DNA from: Zonotrichia leucophrys gambelii | Taxonomy: Eukaryota > Chordata > Aves > Passeriformes > Passerellidae | Direction of reading: 5' to 3' | DNA length: 64,000 nucleotides | NCBI RefSeq assembly: GCF_028769735.1 | Contig: NC_088171.1 | Span: 65,710,216 to 65,774,215, forward strand | Translations under genes and position numbers: made by a program | In this document: positions 1 to 12,400 of the stretch, piece by piece | Layout: each line of letters starts with the position of its first letter | Numbering within the stretch: the first letter of the stretch is position 1 | The notes under the pieces: generated by a model | Seen by the model: the letters and a program-made list of their open reading frames with translations, nothing else | Databases searched by the model: none | Told to the model about the DNA's origin: nothing

Positions 1-294
1 CTTATGTAACTCTGCAACTAATCTTTGGTAATCTTGAGCAAGGCATTTAAATCCAGGGAATAAGCCTATTCTTCTCATCCCCCCCACCCCCCAGCCTATC
101 TTGTAAAGTAAAAAGGGAAACAAACAGAAGCAAAGTTCACAGCCTTGTGGTTTTTCCTTTTGACCGGAGCAGAGTGGCATCGTGTCCCGAGACTGCTCTG
201 AAGTTAACCCTCCTGCCTTGCCTTATCCCATGCACTGAGCACCTTAAGAGAAAAGCTGCTTTCAGAGCAGCTGTCAGTTGCTCTTGTCTGAAGC
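1..294 (+). promoter_or_regulatory. 5' UTR / proximal upstream region of ADTRP
   Basis: This is the sequence before the ADTRP start codon and must contain at least part of its 5' UTR. It is not CpG-rich and has no clear TATA box at a convincing distance. CAAAGTTCA at 131-139 resembles an HNF4-type site, and GTTAAC at 203-208 is an HNF1 half-site. A cytosine-rich run lies at 80-93. The transcription start cannot be placed from sequence alone. Confidence 0.35.
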
Positions 295-447
295 ATGGAA
301 ATCTCTACTCTCGCCACGTACCACTGCCTTGCTTTTGTCTGGTACTTTTTCGTTGCCTACTCCATCGCACACGTGAAAACAGAGGAGCGGCCATCTGAAG
401 TGTTCCTTTATGGTGGGCAGTGGAAATATTTGACAGTCCTCAATCTG
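295..447 (+). CDS. ADTRP: ADTRP coding exon 1 (residues 1-51)
   Basis: The start is ATG at 295, with A at -3 and G at +4. An in-frame TGA at 289-291 sits one codon (AGC) before it, so no longer N-terminus is possible in this exon. The exon is 153 nt, ends in phase 0 after CTG (Leu51), and is followed by the donor GTAAGC. It encodes a first hydrophobic segment (about residues 10-26), a short charged stretch (KTEERPSE), and GGQWKYLT, which contains the nucleophile Thr47. The N-terminal 25 residues are poorly conserved in the family, so an alternative first exon upstream of the window cannot be excluded. Confidence 0.85.
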
Positions 448-3400
448 GTAAGCAAATCCTGTTGTACAGTGATACCAGTATGTCTGTTTGTTTGTCTGCC
501 ATCTGCGCCTCAAGACATATGCAGCTGGTGTATTTGCTGCTGTTAAACTGCTTCCTTTGGTGGTTTTTACCCCAAAGGAAACCAAGGAGGGATCTGTGCT
601 TGTGCTGTGAAATGTATTCACAGGTTTCATGCAGAAAGAATATTGACTGGTGAGATGCTTGGTTTTCAGAAAGTACTTCAAAGCTAGCTGCCTCCTTGTA
701 AAAGAGGCATTGTCAGTGGGGAGAAGGACAGAAAAGTGGGAGTATGTCCTGCCAGGACACATACAAGTTTGGTGCCTGTTTTCTCTAACCTTTGATTCAA
801 AACATTTCAACACTGCTTGGAATTTTACTTCAAATTTTTAAATAGGCTTTTATGTCCTCTAAATTACAGGAAAAGTGAAACAAAGCAGAGCACCGTGCAA
901 ATTTGGCCATTCAGAGTACCTGCTTCATTTGACAATCAGTTGAGAACACAAGGAAAAGAAATTCCAGCCTGTGGAGAGAGCTGCTTGTGATATTACACGA
1001 GTGTCAGCAGTGCTTTCAACTGGCTGCGCATTTCCTAAAAGCACACAGAAAAAGAGCGACTGTAATGTGTTCTGGTTCTTCTAATGTGCTGTCATTTCAG
1101 GATAGAAATTCAAAGTGAAAGCACATGAGATACCCAGGGGAGAAGGCTTGTTTAGAGTCCAGGATGTTCATCAGCAGCTGAGGGAAGTAGTGCTGGTGGG
1201 GTGGAAAGACCAGGCTTGTGGAGAGGTTTCCTATGAGGGAAAAATTTCAGGCACACTTGCTAATTTGAAGGATGACCACAGGGACCTACACAGCCTTTTA
1301 TCCATTTTGTGTGACCATCAGAGTTAAATTCCAGTGAGAGGTCTGGTCTGGGGCATGTTTGTTTCTACTTTTAGCCTTCAGAAGGAGACATCCTATGTTG
1401 GAGTTCAGTGGAAGCCTAAAGGCTCCCCAGCTCCAAGAGGGGCTTTTGGAGACCTTCAGGGAGGTGGGGAATTTGGTTTTCCTCTATCCTCAACCATTCT
1501 GTGACTCTGTGAAACATTTGCAAGCAAGAGGCAGTGAATGGCAAGTGAAGTGACCACAACAACCCAGGGATTCTGGTAGCCCCAGCCCTCTGCTCAGTGG
1601 CCAAGCCAGCTGTGGGAGGATGAGGACACAGATATATCACTGCAGTTGGGTGGCATTTGTACTACTAATTGCAATGGTGCCTGTTTATCAGTATTGCCAT
1701 TTTGGGGGAATAGCTGACCCCACTAAAATACCACACATACTTTTAGGCAAAACAGCATCTCCACCCCCATTCCCTGGCACCATTATAATGAGATTTACCA
1801 CCCAGCTCTAAAGCATGAGATCAAAAGGACAAAGCAAGTAACCAATCTCCCAGCGTTCTGGGATGAAGAAATACTCACTGAAATTGTCATCCAGCTTCCC
1901 TTAGTGACCAGCAGTGGATGATCAGGGAAAGGCTGCACAAGGCAAGAGCCTGTACAAGCATGAGCTGAAGTTTCCATAGTTTTATTGTCCCACTAGCATA
2001 GTCAGCCAAAAAAATAAATCCAGGCTAAGGTAGCTAATATCTATTCAAAGCCTTTCTTTCATCTATCTAAAGGAAAAATACGCCAGTTCAGACTTCTGGT
2101 ACTTTCCCTATCCTCTGTGCCATGAGGCAAGTGTGCCTTGTGTAAAAGAGCAGTTCATTTTGTTGGTGTAAACCTGCTTCCTTGACCACTGAGCTGGATG
2201 CCTCATTATTTCTGTGTTGTAATTTAGTCATCCATCCCTGTTCACGTTTTCTTTGCCACCGATTAGAATGGCATTAGATAATCATCTCAGTTACTGTTTT
2301 CTGCAGACTGGAAGTCCAAACTGTTTTCATTTCTCTTCACAAAGCATTGCTTCTCATTAAAGCATCCATGTCACCCTTTGCAGCAGTTTTTCAAATTTCA
2401 GGAGGGAGTAGGTGGGGCAGGCCACCGTGGTCAAGTTATGAGCATGTATGGGTTTATACAGTGGCCTAAAGGTGTTTCCTTGTTTGTAGTTTAATTCTTT
2501 TTGGCTGCTCTTAACTTTCTATTTGTCTTTTTTGATCACTGGTGGGCAAGGAGACAGCAAGTTGAGAGAGCAATCCACACTGAGACTAATATTTCTTTAC
2601 TGGATGGTGACAGCTAATATAGAACTCACTGTTGAAAAATATATAATTGAAGCTGCTTTTTAATTTTTTCTGAAATGCTTTACATTGCACTTATCAACAC
2701 TGATTTTTGCCTACTATTTTATCACTCAGGCACTCAGTATCCTGACATTCTTTGGCAATTTTACAGTCATGTCACTTTGACAGGAAAAAAAGCCCACATC
2801 AGATTCACCTAAGTGTACCACCTCAGTATTTGCTCCCTTTCCCAGCTCATTTACAGATGTGCTGAACAGCTCAGGTTTTATTAGATCTCCATGAGAGCGG
2901 GCTCTTGCTCCACTTCCCCAGTCCTTTGACTCCCAAATTTTAACTACTCATTGATTTGATCCCAATGCTGAAATGGAGCTGCTAGCCAAAAGGGAAATTG
3001 TTTGGGCTGAAGATATTGCCTAGCTCATGCAGAAAATGTGGCAATGGGAAAGGGTGTGCAAAATTACTCCTTCATGGATGGTAGTCCTTCTTCTTCAGAG
3101 ATTTATTTATTTCAAGAAAGGATTGCCAAAAATGAAGAGGCACTAAGGAAAGAAATGGTGTCACCCCCCTTCTCCTGCTGAACTGGGTAGCATTTTTTGG
3201 TAAAGCAGCAGCAAAAAGGTGGCAAAATGTTCTTGAGCTGCTGTAAAAGAGAGGAAAAGGGTGAGAAGACAACATGTCTCACGTGCTGTGGTGCTCTCTG
3301 TGGGGCTCCTCTTGACTTAAAGGATTCATCCCATGGCCTGGCATTAAGTCACTCCCTGTTGTTGCTGAGGAACATTGAGGAGCAAGAGGTGCCTGTCAAC

Positions 3401-6400
3401 CACTCTTGTCCATTGGGTGCACATCCAAGACACTGAATTTTGGTCAGTCTGGACAGAGCCCTGGAAAACACCTTGGGGATGTTGGGAGTTATGGTTGTGG
3501 GGAAGAAGAGCTGGCAAAAGCTTCACACTGGGCTGTTCTGGTTCCATGGATCTGCTGTGCTGGGCAGGCCTGGGCAGTGCCTTGGAGGCTTCCCCAGAGC
3601 CAGGAACACAGAGACAGCCTTTGTCCAGCTCTTCTGCCTGCGTCCTGCCAGACTGGGATTGCCTGCCTTCCGGCACTGCCTGTCTGAATCACTTGGAAAT
3701 TCTCCCTCCAAAATTTCTCTTATTTCTTTGGAATAGCATTTAAAAATTTCTTTCTGTGGAAAGCTGCTCTGGCTGCCTCACTGTGATCTGAAATATAAAT
3801 ACTGGGAAAACGAACATTTTCTGAGGATGGAAATGCTGCTTGTGTCCCAGTTTTGCTGGAGAGATGCTGGAAGAATTCCTTCTAGATATGACCCTCTTTT
3901 AGCACCTCATTCAATTCCTTGCTAGTCATGTGGCTCTCCCAAGAGAGCTACATCTCTGACATTGCTTCAGATCCATCTTCTTAATGATCATAGCAATCAA
4001 GATTCAGTAAGGAAATATTTTTGTAAGAGGAAAAAAAGGATAAGTGGGCTTTGTATCAAAGAGGTTAATTGACCCATTATTGAAGAAGCAGAAATGACAG
4101 ATAAAACCAATTTTGTATTAATTTCATTCATCTGTGACACAAAATAGTGCAAGCAGAATCATTCATTGCCTGAAATATCTGAGCTCATAAAAATCTGCTC
4201 ACTGCTTACAATCCATTAGTAAATCACTGCATAATGAGCACACTGCACCTTTAAAAACTATTACTTGTGTTCCTGCCTCAGTTTAATCCTTATACTTTTG
4301 TCTTTCATAATGAAAATACTGTTCAATTGTCCTGAAAGCTGCTTTGTATTTATTTCAGAATAGGCCCAGTATTTAGTAAAGATATTTTCCAAGACACTAT
4401 CATGTGAATGGATGTGTGTCTACACTAAATGTTGACTTTTATGTCTAATAACTTGCTCAGAATATTGGATTTATCCCTCCCTAAAGGGCAGAGCTTGGAG
4501 CCCAATTTATTTGTACTAGTTGGAGATTTCAATATACACATATGGCAAGATCTTATACACAAAAGTAAATCATGTCAGGTTAGTTAAACAGAAACACCCT
4601 TTTGATCACTGCACCAGATAAAAATTGAGCTTTGTCTTTGTCACTGTGAGTCTCAGTTTGGAAAACTGATCTGGCCAAATTAAATGTTTCTACAGCACCC
4701 AGCACCGAGGAGCTCTGCAGGGTCTAGAGGAGAAAGCAGCCTCTCTCCAGCAGGGATAATCATATCCATATTCTCCTCTTTGGGTTAATCATTAGCTTTC
4801 TGAATGCTTCCAGTCTTCCTTCTGTTCGTGTGGGAACACTTTAGGGAATCCTTTCTATTTACAGCCAGTGGATTTATATTCCATGAGTGCCTGCAATGGA
4901 TTTGCAAGTGCCAGCACTGCTGCTTGGGAAATTCACAGGACATCTGGAATAATTTGATGTTTTCACATATTTATTTTTTTTTATGTCAACATTTTGCCTT
5001 TAATGGAGGGCTACATGATTTGGATGCACCTTTCTTACAATAATAACCCCAGTGGGTTTGGAGCTTGGATCTTAATCTGCTGGGGGTGTACAATGCCAGA
5101 CTGTGCAGTATTAGGGATGATCCTAGCTGAGTTCAGTTTTCTTGTTTGAAAATTACTTGTCTAACCTTCCATTGTTCTTGGAAATGCAGAGTGATCACTA
5201 AATTGTCTGCAACACCTTTGAAACTATGGTGATGAACAACGGTAGAGTTACAGCAGCACAAATCCAAGCTCCTGAGGCTGAGTTCAAACTTCTTCAGGAG
5301 TTGTTCTTCCCCCTGTTTAGCTGGAGAAATGGGTCAGGTTACACATTCAGATAAGAATTTTCCATACAGAAGATAACATTGTCCTCCCCTGTGCATAACA
5401 GAATATTTACCAGGCTGAGAATGTGGCTGTTTTGGGACTGTTTCTTTTCAGTAATGTTTATTTTAGTTAATTTTGAAGCGGGGAAAGAAGCAGCCTATCC
5501 CTGCCCCATGATTAATGTAAGGCTGACCATGAACAAGATAATAATAGCCCCATCCTCTGGGAACCAGGCTTCTCCCTAATTGCTTTATTGGCAATTAGTC
5601 ACCATGTGTCACTGGACTGTCACCACCCTCACGTTCATTTTTCATGCCTTTTACAGAAAGTTACTGCTGACTCTACAGGGTGTAACAAGAGCTTCTGGTC
5701 ATTACCAGGCTTTTCTTAGCTCTTCGAGGACTCGGTGTTGGTGTCCTGGTGAGGCCAAGGATGGGACAGACATTTGGGCTGAACCTGTGTTTGTGTCTAA
5801 GTACACTGCACCCCAGCATGGGCCTTACTGAACCAGACCCATGACTTGGAGGGCTGAATCCCTACTGACTGAAAAAGTGCCTGCTAATTGTGATAACGGG
5901 GAGGGGGAAATCACACTCAAAAGAGCTGCTTTGGATGCCTCAGAATTAAACAAAAACCTCTATGGGTTCTGATGAAGCTGCTTGGGTTTGGTTTTGTTTT
6001 TGGTTTTTTTAATGTAAAGGTATGTCTGTTCACCCTAGGCCTTGATAGGAAACATGTGGCTTTGCAGCTGAGCTGGGTGATGCACAACCTCTGATACCTC
6101 GTCCTGGGTGACTCTGGGCCAGTTACCCAGCCCGTGTCAGTGCCTCCCTACTTCTGCTGCTGTGGGTCTGCACAGGGAGAGGGACAATCCAACAGTGGCT
6201 CTTACTGTCCTGGCTCTCTGGGCTGTGGAAAGGACAGGGAAGGAAGACTGTATCCTTTCCCTGTGCCAGGAAGAAACAAAATGTCTGGGGACAGTGGCAG
6301 ATAACTGCTGCAGCACCTTCCTTGCAGAAGCTATGGTAAATTTTTGCCCAGGAAGACTCAGTCTCTGGAAACTAAAGCTTGCAGAAGCCCTTGCTTGACA

Positions 6401-9400
6401 ACACGCATGATGAAATCATAGTCTCCTCCTCCCCTCATATATTTTGATAATAAAGGAATTTCTGATGGAAAAACATTGCACTAATTCTGTCCCCTCCCAG
6501 GCACCACCCTTTTCAGCTTCTTCAGAAACTGATGAAATACCCAGCCACAACTTCAGAGACTTAGCTCTAAATAAATATCTGAGTCAGAATAAGATCATGG
6601 CAAAAGAGATCTCATCCTGAAAGCTGTAACCCTCTTTCCATTTAAGCATCACTAGCTGATCCAGTGTTTGCAGTAGGCTGCATTTCCCACATTACATTAC
6701 TCTGGGACAACCTAGCCTTAAAAAGAAGAGGTCACCCCATGAGTTAAGTGAACAGAACTGACTTGGTGCTAAATGCAAGACAGTGGGAGAAGTATTTTTC
6801 TGCAATGTTCTATTCTGCCTTTTTGTGTCTGACAAATCTGGTTCATCTTGATCTGCTGTGTAGCATTAGGAGAGAAAATGAAGCAATTAGAAAAGAAATA
6901 TTGGTTTAAACCACAGTAATATGACAATTTTACACATAATTTGGAGAACTCTGTTTCGTCACTGTGCATGTATCTAATTCTTTACCAAATCCTCCTAGTG
7001 TCCTCCCCACCAAAAAATCCCACCCTCACTACCTATAAATGATTTAAAGAAAGAAGGAAAAAAACTGCAAAACACAACCTCTCAATCCTAAAATTCATTA
7101 GTTATAAATTGTTTCATTTAAACTTAAGTAAAACTTCACTTTTATTTTGTGACATCTGGATTATTCCTTCTAAGCATTTGAAATCCTTTCTTGAATCCCT
7201 TTGATTCCAGCAAAAGAGGTTCTGTTTTTTTAACTTCTGCACCTAATTCTCACCTTGGATCATTTTGAGCTACTTGACATTGAGATCAATTGCACTGTGA
7301 GTCCCTAGAAAGAAGAACCTGTGTTGGCTAAATAGTGGAAAAGCTCTCTAGCAATTGCTTTACAGGAAAAATGTCCTGGTATGATTTGTTCCCTCCTGCT
7401 CAGATATATGCAATGGTCAGCCATTACCATAGGAAGTATGATAGAGCTAGCTTTCAACTATCCCTTCACTTCACCCATCTGAATCACATCAAACATCTCT
7501 GTTTAATCTATTAACTGGGATGCTGTTAAAGTTATCTCCTGACCAACTTTATTGAATCAGTTTGGGTTAGTAAAAGAGATTGAGCCAACAGCTATTTCCC
7601 TCACACAGGCCTGCTGCTCATGAACAAAACAGCTCCCTGAAGAGCACGAACAGATTTCATTGAGGAACATGCTAATAAAAGCTGGATGAGTTTCCCTCAT
7701 TAGGTGTAATTACTTTAGATTTTGCAGGCTGTCTTCTATGGGGTGTCCTTCCTGGCTGATGTGTTGAGACTAATTAAGAAACTGCGATGTGCTAAGTGCA
7801 TAATTTCCAGCAGAGACCTTCTTTTCAGTGTCCTGGCTTTCCCAGTGTCCACAGTAAGTACCCTTTGTCTCTGTATGTGAAAATAACTTTTGCATAAATG
7901 ATTAGGGGTCTGTAGTACCAGAAGCATGTGTATGAAATAGATAAGAACTAAAGGTTTTCTTTTACCATTGAATTTGGAATGGATTTGGACCATTTAGAAG
8001 AAGAAACAATGCTGAGCCTGTCATGGTTGAGAGCAAAGCCTCTTGCACAAACATGAGGGTTGCTGTCCTCAAGTGGACACAGATTGACCCCAAAGGGTGA
8101 ATGAGGTGCAACCTCTCTGTTAATCTCATGGTCCAAATAGCTGTGGATTTATCAATTTAGGGCTTTTCTCTAAAGGGCAGCACAGGTCAGGAGGACACAA
8201 GAGGGTACCTAAGAGGCAGCAAAACCTCACATCTCCTTCTTTGATGCCAGAGTAACTTTAAATAAGCACTGGAGAGAAACAGATTCACGGAGAAAATAAT
8301 TATAGTCACAGCCTACGTCAGATTCATCATGGATCACCTACTCCCTCACAGACAATGCTGTTTATCAAAATGCCGTGGGTTAGACAGGAACTGATGGGTT
8401 ATTTTTACATGTAGGTACTCTCTGTGAGAGTGATGCCTGCAGCCAGTACTTAATCTCAGAGGGCTGAGAAGCACTGCTTAAACATGGTCCACAAGCAGCT
8501 CAGCTAGCTGGCTCCATAAAAAAGCCCTGCCAGGGATGGAGTCAGGGTGTTCATTATGCTGCTCTCATATCCTGCCAGGCATCCTCACCGTGCCTGCAGG
8601 GCTGTGGCACAGGCTCACTCTTCCAGCATCTCACACCCCGGATTTTTAGCCCCAAGCACAAAGTGTGCTCAAATACAAAGCCAGGCCAAAATTGCAAATC
8701 AGCTCCCAGGTATCAGTAACTGATACCAGGGATCATTTCCTTCAGTTAAGTTGTCCCACTGTAATTCCTGATTTATTGGGGGAAAAAATGGGTGCCCACA
8801 GTGTGCAGCTTTCACCTGCGGTTTAGGAATTATGCTTATGAGATGTGAAGGTAAAGAGTAAGTTTATGTGAACTGCCTTATCAAGATCTGTTTTTACTTT
8901 TCTTACTGAGCAAAATAAAGACTTAACACACAGTCCCTTGAGGAGAACTACTTGACCATCAGAAGATCCCATCTGCAAAGGGAAAGGGAAAGAGGGGAAA
9001 AAAAAGCATCAGCTAATCTCAGATTCCACAGAAAATGTCAGTGTTGGCAGTTTATAAAGCAGGGGTTTTTTTCTCTCAGTATCAACACAGAACACTGCAT
9101 CTCTGAGTAAATGTGAGATAACATGAGTTTATCTGGCAGTGTCATCATTTTTCATGTAAAAAAAGCATGGAGACATTTTGCCTTCTCAGAAATGAAAGCA
9201 CTAACCAAATCCTAGCAGTTATGTTTGTCTTCCATTTTAAAATTTCTTTCATTTTGCATTTTGGTTCCAGTTTGTGTGTGTATCCTTTTGGACACTGTAT
9301 ACCTACAACAGAGAGCTGGTTTACCCCAAAAGCCTCGATGGAGTCATCCCGCTCTGGTTAAATCATGCTATGGTGAGTAAGAAACACCTCAGCCTCTTAC

Positions 9401-12400
9401 AGAGAAAAGGGAGACTTTGCAACGTGTGCCCCACCACTGCATTGTGCCATTTTCCAGAAGAGCTTCACAGCTTTTCCGTTCTCACCTCCTCCTTGCTGCT
9501 TATCTGAATCTGATGTTGAGCTGTATGTAGCAATCAGATGCGTGTGCTTGAAGCTGCCTCAAGAAGCCTTTTAGCACACAAGGAGCGTCAGCTAATCGGT
9601 GCTTGTCAAACCTCTGAAGTCAATGAAATGATGTGTAGTCATAAGGAAAGAAAATCTCACTTATTGTAGCTCAAAAAAGAAATTGTGTCTGCTAACTTAA
9701 GTCTCTGAAATACAAAATGGCTGTGAATGTAACAAAGCAGCCTCTCATTTTTAAAAAAGGTGAAATAACAAAAGAGAATCTGACAGCTCTACAGCTAATA
9801 AGCTAATGTGTGCACAGCTTTGAATAGCTGGATTGCAATGATTGTTTACAGATTTTCTATAAATACTTTCCAGATTTCTCCTTCATTTGCTCTGGCCGTT
9901 TTTATGATGTGTTGAATAATCACATATTTCTCATCAGTCAAGTGAAAGGAGGCTGACAGTAACATGGAAACTGTGGGTGGATTGCAAGGTCAGGGAGGCC
10001 TCGTGGGACGAATGGGAAGTGGGAGAGAAGGGAGAGGTTCAGCTCTAGGCTGAATCAGAGAAGCCAAAAAGTATGAAATAATCACATAGAAGACTCATTT
10101 CTCTCCAGACTTCATTTCTTAAGAACAGTGCCTTGCCGTCCACTGCAGTGGATGTACCCAGTGAGTGTTGAAGGCAAATCTGGGAGGGTTTGGGGTGTCT
10201 GGCTGAGGACAGCTCAAGGTTTGAGCAGCCCCTTGATTTAGACAGGTGCATTCAGAGTCGCATGACTGGAATCCAAACGCACAGAGGCATGTCCGCATTG
10301 CTGATACCCGAGTGGTGAACCACAGCCATCATGCACTTTTAACCTCATCACCTGCTCTCTGTCCACCAATTCATTTCCACCAGGACCTTTCTGTGGCTGT
10401 CCAAACCTTTGCACAGGTGCAAAAGGGTTCTGCTCTTTCTGAAAACCATCATCCACCAAAATGAAAGATTCTTTATGTCCTCAGCATCATGCTAATTTCA
10501 GGTCCGGGATTTAGTATGGGGAACTGGTTAAAATCCTCACAGTGGTGGAGGTGCTGAGCAAGGGGGGAGGGGGTATAGCACAAAGTGAAGCTCAGAGAAG
10601 ATGGGCTTTGCTGCTTGTTTTAATCCTGGCTCACAGCTGAGAATTTGCCCTTTCCAATTCCATATTTGTTTATGACATCGGAAGGTTGAGAGGTGTTAGG
10701 GCATACATTTTTATTTCATGTGCAAGAACTCTTTTCAGGAACCCCTCAAACATATCAGTTATAACATCTTCTTACCTTACCTACATCTACATTTCATAAC
10801 AGAATCATTTTGACTACAATAAAAAGCTTTTCTGTATCAGAAGTGTCAAAAACAGGTGTTAAAAAGGAAAAACAATTCTTCCTGAAAATTATTTTGACGA
10901 GAGAGAAACTTCACATAAAGCAAACCTCTATCACAACCTGATATTTTATTTCTGAAGCTCTTAATACACTGCAGACATCTTGTGCTTGACAGTTCCTGGG
11001 TAGGAAATTTTCCTTCCAGTCACTATCAAGCATAAAACATCTGCCACCAGCGTAGACTGATCCCTGCTATTGACAATCGTTGTGTTTTAGAACACCTTCC
11101 AACAGGTGCCTTCAGGCTTAGCTTTTCTTTGAGGCATTTTCTTCTTCCAACACAAAATATCTGCTGGAGACACTAAGGAGATCCAGGGACACTTTAAGTG
11201 ACAATCTCCAAGTTCTGATTGCCAAGCAGATGCTTTTTCTTTGGGTTCCTTTCCTTGCATATTGCTGTTACATTATGGCTCTGAGATTACAGGCATTTCA
11301 TGGCAGATTGAAGCAGCATGTAGCTGGCTTTGGAGGAGAAAGACATGGGTGTATCAGTAGTAACCATCAGTGCCATATCATTTGCAGTGGGAGTACTTTT
11401 TTTTTTTAAATCTCAGTTTATTTTAATGTTGTACATAGGGAAAGCATATGTTGTTATGTAACTGGAGAGTGAGCCTAAAAAATAACCATGCAAACCCGCT
11501 TCAGGAATATTGAGCTGCTTGGCTTTGTAGTGATGCTGCAGCACCTTCCTTGCAGAAATGAATAACAATTTTTTTCCTCACATGAACTGCTCTTGCAATG
11601 GGAAAGAGTTGTTGTTGCCCACCTGCTAGCCCAGAGTTGCAGAGTGAGCACTACAATTTAGCCATGTTTTTGCACTCTGAACAGAAACATTTTGTTTTGC
11701 AGATGGGATGGTTAATGTAGAAAGGAATTTTGCTCATAGTTGAAGGAGACCAAATATTCCAGACTATCTAGGTTTCTCTCTTTGCTTTTCTACTGAGTTT
11801 AACCCAAAAGCTGGGCTTCAGTTTCCACTTCTCTTTGCCTGGGATAATTATGTTTTACCATCTTTAAAGCTTGACCTCCGGGGATGAAAAAAATCCACTC
11901 TACTTATGTCTCAAGCACAACTATTTTATTTGAACAAGATTTTTGAAGTGGAAGATGGCTGAGACAAAAGATACGCTGGCCAATTCATCAAGTGAATTTG
12001 TTTATTTCTTTCCCAGTCATTGCTTTTTAAGCAACATCTGGATACTCTCCAGAAGGAGACTAACTGCTGGAGACAGCTTGGATTAAACCATGTACATGTA
12101 TTATTCAACTTAATGGCAGTATTGGGGAACACTACACTTTGAAAGGTCTTACACAATTGAATGCTAAATAAAGTGGGCCACTGGTGGGTCAGAAGAGATA
12201 ACTCAAAAACATTTTTGATCTATAACAAAAGATACATATAAATGTTGAGCAGATGTGTTCACAAAAATAGAAATGGTACAATTGTGTTTTGTAAAAGAAG
12301 ATTTATATTTTCAGTCTGTTGGCACAGTTTTCTTTATTTTCAGACTGCAGCTAAGTTGAGTTTGGCCACCTCTTTTTCTAATTTACCCTGTAGCTGTGTT

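Noticed and set aside
7728..7853. Alternative acceptor for ADTRP exon 2 at TTGCAG (7722-7727)
   Set aside because: It keeps the frame but deletes Ile-Leu-Gln, which corresponds to residues present in human. The upstream AG at 7717-7718 restores them.
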